Below, piece by piece: positions 8,553 to 16,940 of a DNA stretch of 64,000 nucleotides; position 1 is the first letter of the stretch; every line of letters starts with the position of its first letter. The notes under the pieces were generated by a model. It did no database searches and had not been told where the DNA came from. It saw only the letters and a list, made by a program, of their open reading frames with translations. The translations under genes and the position numbers were made by a program. This stretch comes from Anaerolineales bacterium UBA2395. Its GTDB lineage: Bacteria; Chloroflexota; Anaerolineae; Anaerolineales; Villigracilaceae. The stretch covers positions 1 through 64,000 of the forward strand of contig DDSH01000001.1 in the NCBI GenBank assembly GCA_002343775.1, read 5' to 3'.

Positions 8553-9260
8553 CTACTTTCCATTCAAAAATTCTTCACGGTGTTTTGAGAACTCTTCCAT
8601 CGCCGCATCATAGTCATCATGGCGGCCAATATCGAGCCAATAACCGTCAAAATTGAATACGTTGACCTGCCGTCCCGACTTTAACAGCCGCATGACCAGT
8701 TCAGGAAGATCGAGCCGTTGATCCTTCTGGATATACTTTAATATCTCCGGCTCAAAAATATAAACGCCCGTACTCACGGAATACGTAAATGCCGGTTTTT
8801 CAACATAATCCTTCACCCACCCATCCTCGGACTGTATCACTCCCAGGTCGATCTTTACTTCGCGTTTATAAGATGCCAGAGTGGCGATCGCACCGCGTTC
8901 CTTGTGGTAATTCCACATGGCGGTGTAATCAATCGTGGTCAAAAGGTCGCCATTCATGACAAGGAAGGTTTCATTCAAGTTCTGGACCAGTGCAATGGGA
9001 CCGGCCGTCCCCAATGGCCGATCTTCCCTCGAGTAATCCAGTTTCACACCGAATTTACTCCCATCACCACAGTATGCCTGCAGTAATTCAGCCAGATACC
9101 CGACAGCCAGGGTGATATCTCTGATCTGATGGCGAGCCAACTGGCGAAGGACCACTTCGAGGATCGGCATTTCCCCGATAGGCATTAGGGGTTTGGGGAG
9201 AACAGTGGTGTAAGGGGCAAGGCGTGTGCCTTTTCCGCCCGCGAGAATAACAGCGCGCAT
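8553..9260 (-). CDS. Sugar-phosphate nucleotidyltransferase (PtmE/LegX-like)
   Basis: A 235-residue NTP_transferase protein. The start at 9260 begins MRAVILAGGKGTRLAPYTT, the nucleotide-binding signature, with PKPLMPIG and the metal-binding NGDLLT following; a longer frame to 9317 would overlap the upstream gene and adds unlike sequence. It lacks the left-handed helix tail of GlmU-type enzymes. Its closest family role is making an NDP-sugar from a sugar-1-phosphate; next to a LegB-like dehydratase it resembles PtmE, which makes the GDP-linked precursor in legionaminic acid synthesis. The specific base and sugar are inference. Five bases separate it from the LegB-like gene. Confidence 0.82.
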   Translation of the reverse strand: MRAVILAGGKGTRLAPYTTVLPKPLMPIGEMPILEVVLRQLARHQIRDITLAVGYLAELLQAYCGDGSKFGVKLDYSREDRPLGTAGPIALVQNLNETFLVMNGDLLTTIDYTAMWNYHKERGAIATLASYKREVKIDLGVIQSEDGWVKDYVEKPAFTYSVSTGVYIFEPEILKYIQKDQRLDLPELVMRLLKSGRQVNVFNFDGYWLDIGRHDDYDAAMEEFSKHREEFLNGK

Positions 9261-9265
9261 TGATA

Positions 9266-10255
9266 TCAGACCGTGTATTGATCGGGGCGGTAGAAATCCA
9301 TGTGGGTGGAGATCCACTCAATGGTAAGACGCAGGCCTTCGTCTAGTGAGATGCGGGGTTCCCATCCGATCAATTCCTTTGCTTTTTTATTTGAAGCCCA
9401 AAGTTTCATCACTTCACTCTTTCCAGGGCGAATGCGGGAGGTGTCGGTGACGACCTTTGGGGACTTTCCGATGATGCGGAATATTTTTTCCGCCAGGTCA
9501 CCAATGCGGATCGTATTATCGTTGCCAAGGTTGACCTCCTGCCCTGTCACGTTATTCGCCTCGGCCGCACGAATAAAACCGGCAATCGTATCCTGCACGA
9601 ACGTAAAATCCCGGGAAGGGTCAAGGCTGCCGAGCTTGACCTCATCTTTTATAAGCGCCTGCGTGATAATGGTCGGTATTACGGCGCGGGCAGACTGCCG
9701 TGGTCCGTATGTGTTGAACGGGCGCAAGATGACCACTGGAACATTGAATGACCGGTAAAAGCTCTCGGCAATTTTATCGGCGCCGATCTTGCTGGCTGAG
9801 TAAGGCGACTGCCCTTGAAGTGGATGAGCTTCATCGATGGGTGTGTATTGTGCGGTGCCATATACTTCGCTGGTCGAAGTGTGGACAACTCGCCGAACAG
9901 CGCTATCGCGGGCAGCCATCATGACATTTAAAGTCCCCATAACGTTGACATCGAACACCTCGCGGGGATTAACGTACGAGTAGGGAATTGCGATCAATGC
10001 ACCCAGATGGAATACGGTATCGACGCCTTGCATAGCAAAACGCACAGCTTCCATATCGCGCAAATCACCTGAAATGATCTCCACTTGCGAAAACAGGTCC
10101 AAGGCTATCTGACGCAGCATGCCCAGGTCATTGCGGGAATTGTAGCGAACGAAGGCGCGCACGCTTGCTCCGTTACGAACCATCTGTTCCACCAGATGGC
10201 TGGCAATAAAACCACCTGCACCTGTCACCAGAATTTGTTTTCCATTCCAGATCAT
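9266..10255 (-). CDS. NAD-dependent 4,6-dehydratase, LegB-like (SDR)
   Basis: A 329-residue extended SDR. The start at 10255 gives MIWNGKQILVTGAGGFIASH, with the NAD-binding GxxGxxA at residues 12-18; the frame is open further upstream but that part overlaps the next gene. SSSEVYG-like TSTSEVYG and YSASK supply the Ser/Tyr/Lys catalytic set. The sequence resembles the LLPSF_EDH_00030 family (TIGR04180), which includes the LegB dehydratase of legionaminic acid synthesis and occurs in cassettes with NeuA, NeuB and a nucleotidyltransferase, all of which are present here. LegC, LegH and LegG partners are not evident, so the final product is uncertain. UDP-glucuronate decarboxylase-like SDRs are the main alternative. 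Confidence 0.8.
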   Translation of the reverse strand: MIWNGKQILVTGAGGFIASHLVEQMVRNGASVRAFVRYNSRNDLGMLRQIALDLFSQVEIISGDLRDMEAVRFAMQGVDTVFHLGALIAIPYSYVNPREVFDVNVMGTLNVMMAARDSAVRRVVHTSTSEVYGTAQYTPIDEAHPLQGQSPYSASKIGADKIAESFYRSFNVPVVILRPFNTYGPRQSARAVIPTIITQALIKDEVKLGSLDPSRDFTFVQDTIAGFIRAAEANNVTGQEVNLGNDNTIRIGDLAEKIFRIIGKSPKVVTDTSRIRPGKSEVMKLWASNKKAKELIGWEPRISLDEGLRLTIEWISTHMDFYRPDQYTV

Positions 10256-10257
10256 AT

Positions 10258-11187
10258 TTACATCAACTCCAATCGTATCCTCTGTCGCCAATCTTTCAAT
10301 AGATCCAAAAGCGACTGCTCCAGTTTTATTTCGGGTTTCCATGCAGTTGCGGCTTGAAGTTTTCGAGCATCACCAACTTGAATGTTTACATCGTGTTTCT
10401 GTGCTTTTTCGTCCACGACCCTGACCATGATCTTTTGTGTGGACAGTGCCAGAAGCTCATCCAGGCAGCTCTTGATCGAAACAAGATGCCCGGAACAAAC
10501 ATTATAAATCTGCCCTGCCTTGCCGGTCTCTGCGAGCAGGGCCAAAGCCCGGACCGCATCGCGGACATCTACAAAGTCGCGCTGAGATTGCAGATTGCCG
10601 GTTGTTATCTCATTTGTGCCTTTCAGTTCAGCCAATGCGATCTGCCGTGCAAAGGCGGAGCATGCCAAGTCAGGAGATTGTCCCGGGCCGAGGAGATTGA
10701 ACATACGTGCAATGACAACGGGAAAGCCCAGAGCATCGAAATAACGAAGGGATGCGACCTCTTGAGCGAGTTTACTCACCGCATAATGGGTCATTGGGTG
10801 CGGACGGGCGCGTTCACTAATACGTCTGTTGGAACGGCCGGATCCATATACCGCACTTGATCCTGCAATGACAACTCTTGGTTTCATACCTGTTTCCGCG
10901 AGAGATTCGAACAAATCCACCGTATTTTGGAGATTTACCTTGTAGAGTTCTTCAGGGTGTTCAGATTTGATGACCCCGGCAAGGTGGAAAACGATCTCCG
11001 GCTGGCTTTCCAAGAACAAGCGCTTCATTGCTTTCCAGTCGGCCAGGTCAACAACAGCTATTCCTTCCCGGCTGACAGAATCTTTTTTATCCAGGCCCCA
11101 TACTAGCCAGCCTAGCTGGTCAAGCTGATAGCTAAGGTACCTGCCGACAAATCCATTCGCTCCGGTGACTACAACACGAATTGTCAT
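10258..11187 (-). CDS. NAD(P)-dependent sugar epimerase/reductase (SDR, RMD-like)
   Basis: A 309-residue extended SDR with the dinucleotide motif TGANGFVGRYL at the N-terminus and a YAVSK active site. The sequence and length resemble GDP-6-deoxy-mannose reductases (RMD) and related 4-ketoreductases. With Gmd in the same locus (31498-32460), a GDP-4-keto-6-deoxy-mannose reductase role is possible, but its position beside the LegB-like dehydratase makes a step on that intermediate equally likely. It ends two bases before the start of the LegB-like gene and begins one base after the stop of the next gene, so translation is probably coupled. Confidence 0.75.
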   Translation of the reverse strand: MTIRVVVTGANGFVGRYLSYQLDQLGWLVWGLDKKDSVSREGIAVVDLADWKAMKRLFLESQPEIVFHLAGVIKSEHPEELYKVNLQNTVDLFESLAETGMKPRVVIAGSSAVYGSGRSNRRISERARPHPMTHYAVSKLAQEVASLRYFDALGFPVVIARMFNLLGPGQSPDLACSAFARQIALAELKGTNEITTGNLQSQRDFVDVRDAVRALALLAETGKAGQIYNVCSGHLVSIKSCLDELLALSTQKIMVRVVDEKAQKHDVNIQVGDARKLQAATAWKPEIKLEQSLLDLLKDWRQRIRLELM

Positions 11188-11188
11188 T

Positions 11189-12493
11189 TTATCTTTTACT
11201 GATCAATAATTCAGCCCACTTTTGGATGCGGGCACGGATACTGGCTTTCGGAAAATAATCTCGAGACTGCTTAGGATCCAGTCCTTTGTTTTCTGGAAAG
11301 CGCAGGAATAGTTTCAGTCTTCGGTAGAGCGACCAAATCCCAACGGGTGGGATCATAATAAACCAGGAAGAGACGATCTCCCGTGGAAAAGGAAGCGGAG
11401 CAGGATGCCGACCTTGCAGAAGGTCTACAATATGCCTGGCCATTGAAGCGATCGCGTCGCCATTCTTCATCATGGATGAACGAGCCCACTGCGCGAGTTC
11501 CATATTTAGCGGCTGTGCTGATCTGATGTATCCAATAAAATCATCTTTCTTGTCGATATGCGGGAGCAAGTCGTGCCAATCCACATGCAATTGAGAAGGA
11601 ATCGGATAGGGATTCACGATCGCGGTTTTTTTCCCTGCAATAGCAGCTTCAATCAGACTGGTGCTATGTGACGAGATAACAATATCACTTGAAAGGATCC
11701 ATTCACGCACACTCTCTTGTTGGATAATCTTGAAATGCGCAGGCAATTCGGGAACCACTCGGCGAACAAATTCCATGAATGCACTTAGCGGGGTCGAAGG
11801 TCTTGGGCGTAAGATGATCTCAACTTTCGAGTCTTGCAGGGCATCCCTGCACCAACGAATCATTTCCGCAAGAGAATTCTCGCAATATTCACGCATCACC
11901 TGGATATCTTCCACTGACTGCCCGTTGGCAATAAATGCCTGAATTGTGGCTTCGGAGTAAAAAGCCCAGTTGTAATTTTCCGGGAAGAACACCCACGGCA
12001 GGGAGAGGTCCAAGTGGTAGCATTCTGCAAGGTCCCGGCGTGAAGCGAAATAATGCCGATATGGCTCATCATACAACGCATAAGCCAGATTCCCATTAAC
12101 GACAATATTTTCCTGCTTTACCCCGGCCTCTTTGAGAAAATGTGCATAACTCTCGCTCCAAGCATGGTGGACAACATGGTTCAATGAGAATTCGCCGCGC
12201 GGAGTTTTCGCTTTGCGGTTTCCCACATAAAACAATTGTTCCCAACTCAAATTCATAAAGAGTGCATCCTGCCAATACGCAAGCATCATGCGATAACTCT
12301 GATCGGAATAGCAAAACGGCAATAGCACCATCCGTGGTCGGATGCGGGTAACAGCCTCCGGAAAACCCATTGGCCATTGGATGATCTCAACAGTGACTCG
12401 ATATCTCGATTCGAGGATGGCTGTTATCGCGCAAGCTACATCCAGCTCCCTGTCAGCATGTTCATATAGGTAAACGATATCGACAGTGCGCAT
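11189..12493 (-). CDS. Surface carbohydrate biosynthesis protein (GT-B-like, TIGR04396-like)
   Basis: A 434-residue soluble protein with two Rossmann-like halves. The first starts MRTVDIVYLYEHADRELDVA; the second holds ILRPRPS and a run DIVISSHSTSLIEAAIAGKK, the typical nucleotide-sugar or phosphate-binding end of GT-B proteins of the CDP-glycerol/polysialyltransferase kind. Proteins of this type often sit in nonulosonic acid clusters and may be the transferases that use the CMP-activated sugar. Here it lies between the SDRs and the transketolase, with six bases or fewer to each. Its exact reaction is not known to me; a glycosyltransferase that adds the NeuA/NeuB product is a reasonable inference. 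Confidence 0.65.
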   Translation of the reverse strand: MRTVDIVYLYEHADRELDVACAITAILESRYRVTVEIIQWPMGFPEAVTRIRPRMVLLPFCYSDQSYRMMLAYWQDALFMNLSWEQLFYVGNRKAKTPRGEFSLNHVVHHAWSESYAHFLKEAGVKQENIVVNGNLAYALYDEPYRHYFASRRDLAECYHLDLSLPWVFFPENYNWAFYSEATIQAFIANGQSVEDIQVMREYCENSLAEMIRWCRDALQDSKVEIILRPRPSTPLSAFMEFVRRVVPELPAHFKIIQQESVREWILSSDIVISSHSTSLIEAAIAGKKTAIVNPYPIPSQLHVDWHDLLPHIDKKDDFIGYIRSAQPLNMELAQWARSSMMKNGDAIASMARHIVDLLQGRHPAPLPFPREIVSSWFIMIPPVGIWSLYRRLKLFLRFPENKGLDPKQSRDYFPKASIRARIQKWAELLISKR

Positions 12494-12499
12494 TAAATG

Positions 12500-14479
12500 T
12501 TATGAATCCGAATCTTTGAGTACACGCACGGCTAGGGAGGCGCCATCCAAACGGTGGAACGCCAATGCTTGTTGCGGCGTACCACAGGCAGGGTAGCCTT
12601 CGACAGCAAATTTGATCATCTGTTTTCCATTCAACAAACCATGTTCGCTGCAAACTGTGAGGATGTTATCCATTAAACCGCCAGCGGGGTGATGATCTTC
12701 GAGCATGAAGATGGTGGAATATGGTTTGAGGACTTCGGTGAGCCACTTCACATCCACACGGTTAAGCCAGGGCATATTGATGATGCTCAAGCCGAATCCG
12801 CGCTCGGCGAGGAGTTCACTGGCAAGGAGCGCTTCGTGCAGCATAACCGGTCCATACGCGAACATGACCGCGTCTTTCCCTGCCGTGAGTTGACAGCCCA
12901 CCCCAGGCTTGAACTCATACCCAGCCGGGAGAGAAATCCGGCGCGGACTGGGTCCAATGATGAGGCGCAGGGCAATCACGTCATCGGTTTTGTTCACGGC
13001 GAAATCCATCGCCATACGAGTCTCTTCGGCGTTGCAAGGTTGCAGGATGGTGCAATTCGGCAACGCGGAGAAGAGGGAAATATCACGCAGGGACTGGTGT
13101 GACTTGCCCGGTCCGGCAGGAATCAGACCCGCATAGTGCAAGGCATAAATGATCTTGGATTTTTCGCCCGCGGCGTTATAGATCTGCTCGTTGGCGCGTG
13201 AGGCGAGGAAACTGGCGAAAGAATTAACGACAGGCAAAAGTCCCTGACGAGCAAGACCCGCCGCCATCGAGACCATATCCTGTTCGGCAATACCGTTTTC
13301 GATGAAACGGTCGGGATAAGTGTGTTCAAAGTCGCGGACTTTGCAATCGGAGGAAAGGTCAGCGTCAAGGACGACTATGTCCTTGCGTTTGGCAGCCAGT
13401 TCTACCAAGGCTTGTCCATAGGCACGTGAGACAAATTCATCTGTCGGTTTGACGGAAAGACGATCCAATGCCGCTTGGCTGAGAGGTTCACCTTCGAGCA
13501 TGGATGGTGTTGCGGCTTTGGCTTCTGGCTCAACGGGAGTCAAATGCAATGGGTCGAGCGACACAGCCGCGAGGTCCGCATTGATGCGTTGAATCAATTC
13601 AGAATAACCTGCCTCGAAGGCTGCATCATCCGGCGCGCCCGAATGCCAAGGATAAAGTCCTTTTCCAATTTCAAGCGCGGCGGGATGCTCCATAAAGGAA
13701 ATGCCACGCCCCTTGATGGTATCAGCGATGATGATCTGAGGTTTGCCTTTGACCTGCTTGGTTTCGGCAAGCGCCTTTTCGATGGAACGGAAATCATGCC
13801 CATCGATGCGAATGACATGCCAACCGAATGCGGTGAACTTTTCGACAAGGTTACGAAGATCGATGATCTCGGCAACAGGCTTATCGGATTGCACCTTGTT
13901 GTCATCAACGATAACAGTGAGGTTATCCACCTTGTGATGCGCGGTGACATGCAAGGCTTCGTAGTTCTGACCTTCCTGCAACTCACCATCGCCAGTCATC
14001 ACGAAGACATGTCCGCCGTTGTTGTTGTACTTCTTTGCCCACGCCATGCCGCGTCCTTTCGAGATGCCCATGCCGAGCGAACCCGAGTTGGCTTCCATGC
14101 CACGATTGCCGATATCAGGATGTCCATTCAATCCATTGAGACGGCGCAGCGACATGAGCATGTGATCAGGAATTTCACCGAGTGAATGCAGCACGGCATA
14201 CAAACCCGGCACATCATGCCCTTTCGATGAAAAATAAATATCGCGGTCGGGGCTGTCAAAGCCAACCTTGAGTGTGTTCATCTCTTCGTAATACATCCAC
14301 ACCACAATGTCCATCGCGCTGAAACTCGAGCCAAGATGCCCCGACCCGGCGCGCTTCACTTCCGTGAGCGTGTTGGCGCGGCACATATCCGCAATGATCT
14401 GAAGTTTCTTGTATTTGTCGGCGGATGAATTGCGCACGCGCTTGAATTCTTCCACAGGGATCAATTTCAATTCGACCAT
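12500..14479 (-). CDS. Transketolase-like ThDP enzyme, single-chain
   Basis: A 659-residue protein with all transketolase domains in one chain. I chose the ATG at 14479 because AGAGGAAA precedes it; an in-frame codon upstream would translate the repeat-rich leader. The N-terminal half has GHLGSSFSAMD, GHPDIGNRG, the ThDP motif GDGELQEGQN and VIVDDNKVQSD. The C-terminal half has the glutamate region FIENGIAEQDMVSMAAG and a transketolase C domain. The family moves two-carbon ketol units. Its place between the cytidylyltransferase and SDR genes indicates sugar-precursor work for the glycan rather than the pentose phosphate pathway. It could build or extend the backbone of an unusual ulosonic or branched sugar; the substrate is unknown. 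Confidence 0.85.
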   Translation of the reverse strand: MVELKLIPVEEFKRVRNSSADKYKKLQIIADMCRANTLTEVKRAGSGHLGSSFSAMDIVVWMYYEEMNTLKVGFDSPDRDIYFSSKGHDVPGLYAVLHSLGEIPDHMLMSLRRLNGLNGHPDIGNRGMEANSGSLGMGISKGRGMAWAKKYNNNGGHVFVMTGDGELQEGQNYEALHVTAHHKVDNLTVIVDDNKVQSDKPVAEIIDLRNLVEKFTAFGWHVIRIDGHDFRSIEKALAETKQVKGKPQIIIADTIKGRGISFMEHPAALEIGKGLYPWHSGAPDDAAFEAGYSELIQRINADLAAVSLDPLHLTPVEPEAKAATPSMLEGEPLSQAALDRLSVKPTDEFVSRAYGQALVELAAKRKDIVVLDADLSSDCKVRDFEHTYPDRFIENGIAEQDMVSMAAGLARQGLLPVVNSFASFLASRANEQIYNAAGEKSKIIYALHYAGLIPAGPGKSHQSLRDISLFSALPNCTILQPCNAEETRMAMDFAVNKTDDVIALRLIIGPSPRRISLPAGYEFKPGVGCQLTAGKDAVMFAYGPVMLHEALLASELLAERGFGLSIINMPWLNRVDVKWLTEVLKPYSTIFMLEDHHPAGGLMDNILTVCSEHGLLNGKQMIKFAVEGYPACGTPQQALAFHRLDGASLAVRVLKDSDS

Positions 14480-14567
14480 GTTTTCCTCTTTATAGACGCT
14501 GCGCCTCACCCTGCGCCCGCACCTGATTTTTCTTTTTATATTTCGCTCAACGCTGAGAGCGTATCTA

Positions 14568-14644
14568 ACCACAGATAAACACAGATAAACGCCATTTTTT
14601 GATGAATGGTCTTTCCATCCCATTCATCTTTGTTCATCTGTGGT
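14568..14644. repeat. Imperfect inverted repeat, ACCACAGA family
   Basis: Left arm at 14568-14590 begins accacagataaacacagat; right arm at 14621-14644 ends with its near complement, ttgttcatctgtggt. The right arm runs into the 3' end of the cytidylyltransferase gene and supplies its last codons and stop. The same design recurs at 16866-16932, 39140-39197 and 56200-56267. It could form a hairpin in RNA and may act as a weak terminator or be a mobile palindromic unit. Confidence 0.65.
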
Positions 14645-15389
14645 GAATTTTCTCTACCTTTGGCAGTTGCGCCTCTCCACTTGCCACGAGACGTTCCGCC
14701 AGATCCCAATCGTAAGGATGATTGACATCAAAACCTTCGTAGCCTTCCGAAACGAACGGCATAACCACTTCGCCTGCAATCGTGCGTCCGTTGAAGACCA
14801 CGCGTGACCAGGCAATTTCAAGGCTGGCATTCTGCGAATAGACTTCGGGCAAGCCTTGATATGGCGTGCTATGCCAGGGTTGTTCCTTCGGTCCAAACGG
14901 AAGCAAAGGCATCATGCGCTTGCCGCGAATCACCCACATCTTGCCGGGGTGTTCCTTGACCTTCTCCACAGCGCGGAGCGAGTCCACGCCTTCTTCGGCT
15001 TTGAAAGCATTCCACGCCCGCTGAATGGTACTCGGTAAACGAAAGGGACTGGTTGGGCGCAAAATGCTGAAGCAATCGTACTCGCGCCCCATCTCTTTCA
15101 GTTTGTGGAATGTAAAGTCCAGCCATTCAATATCGAGCGCAAGGTCGCCTGCAATTTCGGCGGGACGAAGAAAAGGAACTTCCGCGCCATATTGTCGAGC
15201 AATCTCGGCATATTCTTCAGAATCCGTTGAGACGAAGATATCTGCAAAGATTCCGCTTTGCCTGGCGGCACAGATCGTGTACGCAATCAGTGGATGCCCT
15301 GCCAGCGGACGGATATTCTTTCCCTGCACGCGTTTTGAACCGGCGCGGGCTGGAATCAATGCAATGATCGAAGGATTCTCTTTACTCAT
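14634..15389 (-). CDS. Acylneuraminate cytidylyltransferase-like protein (NeuA/LegF/PseF family)
   Basis: A 251-residue protein with the CMP-sugar synthetase signature IPARAGSKRVQGKN (about residues 12-25), LRPTSPFR (substrate and metal site) and a C-terminal FDVNHPYDWDLAE, all typical of NeuA/PseF/LegF. It would activate an ulosonic acid with CTP. A NeuB-like synthase is encoded two genes upstream, and ATGA overlaps link this gene to the aldehyde dehydrogenase. The last five residues (KIHHR) and the stop codon come from the right arm of the 14568-14644 repeat, so the natural C-terminus may have been replaced. Which ulosonic acid it activates is not decided by sequence. Confidence 0.87.
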   Translation of the reverse strand: MSKENPSIIALIPARAGSKRVQGKNIRPLAGHPLIAYTICAARQSGIFADIFVSTDSEEYAEIARQYGAEVPFLRPAEIAGDLALDIEWLDFTFHKLKEMGREYDCFSILRPTSPFRLPSTIQRAWNAFKAEEGVDSLRAVEKVKEHPGKMWVIRGKRMMPLLPFGPKEQPWHSTPYQGLPEVYSQNASLEIAWSRVVFNGRTIAGEVVMPFVSEGYEGFDVNHPYDWDLAERLVASGEAQLPKVEKIHHR

Positions 15390-16846
15390 ACCTGCGTCGG
15401 GTCGATGTTGATGTAAACATCTTTCAATTCAGAATAAATGTTGAGCGCCTCAGTGCCCGGTTCGCGCGAACCGTTACCCGAAAGTTTGCGCCCGCCGAAG
15501 GGCATGTGCGGCTCGGAGCCGTGTGTCCCGGCGTTGACAACTGCTACACCTGTCTGCACCTTATCGTAAAAACGAGTCGCGCGGTGAATGCTCTTGGTAT
15601 GAATGCTGGCGGTCAAGCCATAAGGCGTATCGTTCGCCATTTGAAGCGCATGTTCAAAATCTTTCACTTTGAACAACAACGCCACAGGACCAAACAACTC
15701 GCACTCTGAAATCTCATCATGCGGGTCAACATTTTCAATTAAGGTTGGAGCCATGTAGTAGCCGTCTTTATGCTCGGCGTCGGTCATGCGCTCACCGCCA
15801 CACAAAATCGTCGCGCCGTTTTTCTTGGCTTTTTGCACGGCATCCACCATGCCAAGCAGTTGTCCTTCATTGATGACTGCGCCGAAATCACAATCATCTG
15901 CCGTGCCAATCTTCAACTTCTTCGTCTTTTCTACGAGCAAGTCACGAAACTTTTCGTACACCGATTCAAAAATGATAATGCGGCTTGTAGATGCGCAACG
16001 CTGTCCCGCATTGCTAAATGCGGAAAGCAGCACCCACTTGGCGGCGTTCTCCAAGTCAGCGTCGTCACACACCACGAGCGGATTCTTCCCGCCCAGTTCC
16101 AAAGAGATGCGCGCGAAGCGTTCCGCCGCGACACGGTTGATGATGCGTCCCACTTCAGTCGAGCCAGTGAAACTGATCACACCGACTTCGGGGTGAGCCA
16201 CAAGAGGCGCGCCTGCTTCTTCCCCAAATCCCTGCATGATGCTCAGCACGCCATCGGGTAAACCCGCTTCCTTTGCGATCTGCCCAAAGATCCATGCTGT
16301 GGCTGGCGTATCTTCAGCGGCTTTCAAAATGGCGGCATTGCCGCAAATGAGCGCAGGGAAAACCTTCCACGCCACATTCGCGATCGGCGTATTCGCTGCA
16401 ATGATGAGTCCAGCCACGCCGATGGGCTGACGAATGGTCATGGCGTATTTGTTTGCTGTACCGCTCGTGGTGGTGCGACCATATAGACGTTGACCTTCGC
16501 TGGCGTAGAACAATCCGCATTGGATCGCTCCGCCCGTTTCGCCCAACGCCTCTTTCATGGATTTTCCAGTTTCGGCGGCAACAATGGCAGCGATCTCACT
16601 CTGACGGTTCTGCATCCCCACCACAATCTTATGCAGGATCATGCCTCGCTGCACCGCAGGCGTCTCTGCCCAGGCAGGTTGGGCTTTCTTTGCCGCTTCA
16701 ATAGCTTGAGCAATATCCGCCTGACGTGAACGCGCCACTTTGAAGAGGACTTGTCCGTTTGCGGGGTTGAGTTTTTCGAACCACTCATTGGTTTGAGTAG
16801 GTTGTTCCTGGGTTCCAACCCAGTTGGGGATTTGGTTGGGGAGCAT
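15386..16846 (-). CDS. Aldehyde dehydrogenase family protein
   Basis: A 486-residue NAD(P)-dependent aldehyde dehydrogenase. The catalytic cysteine is C284 in NAGQRCAS, the general base E250 is in LELGGKNP, and the cofactor motif FTGSTEVGR is at residues 226-234, so it should be active. It is closest in feel to semialdehyde dehydrogenases acting on sugar-acid or hydroxy-aldehydes. Its location between NeuA-like and NeuB-like genes points to oxidation of a sugar aldehyde for the same glycan precursor. Its stop overlaps the NeuA-like start as ATGA. A 94-base gap with an inverted repeat separates it from neuB. Confidence 0.85.
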   Translation of the reverse strand: MLPNQIPNWVGTQEQPTQTNEWFEKLNPANGQVLFKVARSRQADIAQAIEAAKKAQPAWAETPAVQRGMILHKIVVGMQNRQSEIAAIVAAETGKSMKEALGETGGAIQCGLFYASEGQRLYGRTTTSGTANKYAMTIRQPIGVAGLIIAANTPIANVAWKVFPALICGNAAILKAAEDTPATAWIFGQIAKEAGLPDGVLSIMQGFGEEAGAPLVAHPEVGVISFTGSTEVGRIINRVAAERFARISLELGGKNPLVVCDDADLENAAKWVLLSAFSNAGQRCASTSRIIIFESVYEKFRDLLVEKTKKLKIGTADDCDFGAVINEGQLLGMVDAVQKAKKNGATILCGGERMTDAEHKDGYYMAPTLIENVDPHDEISECELFGPVALLFKVKDFEHALQMANDTPYGLTASIHTKSIHRATRFYDKVQTGVAVVNAGTHGSEPHMPFGGRKLSGNGSREPGTEALNIYSELKDVYINIDPTQV

Positions 16847-16865
16847 AATTTACCTGTTTTGATTT

Positions 16866-16932
16866 ACCACTAAGAACACAGAACTCACGGAGTTTTTCTG
16901 ATCTTCTCTGTGGTCTTTGTGTCCTCTGTGGT
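16866..16932. repeat. Imperfect inverted repeat, ACCACAGA family
   Basis: Arms of 27 bases at 16866-16892 (accactaagaacacagaac...) and 16906-16932 (...ctttgtgtcctctgtggt) match as inverted copies at roughly two thirds of positions. The element fills the 94-base gap between neuB and the aldehyde dehydrogenase. It is a relative of the repeats at 14568, 39140 and 56200. Confidence 0.6.
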
Positions 16933-16940
16933 GTATCTTT

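Noticed and set aside
11780..11815. Possible second in-frame copy of the PALSNVEG-type repeat in the TIGR04396-like gene
   Set aside because: The plus strand here reads tgcacttagcggggtcgaagg, close to the repeat, but the encoded RPRPSTPLSAF looks like a native motif of the family, so chance similarity is more likely.
13475..14185. A 236-codon plus-strand frame
   Set aside because: It is antisense to the well-supported transketolase gene and carries no recognisable domain.
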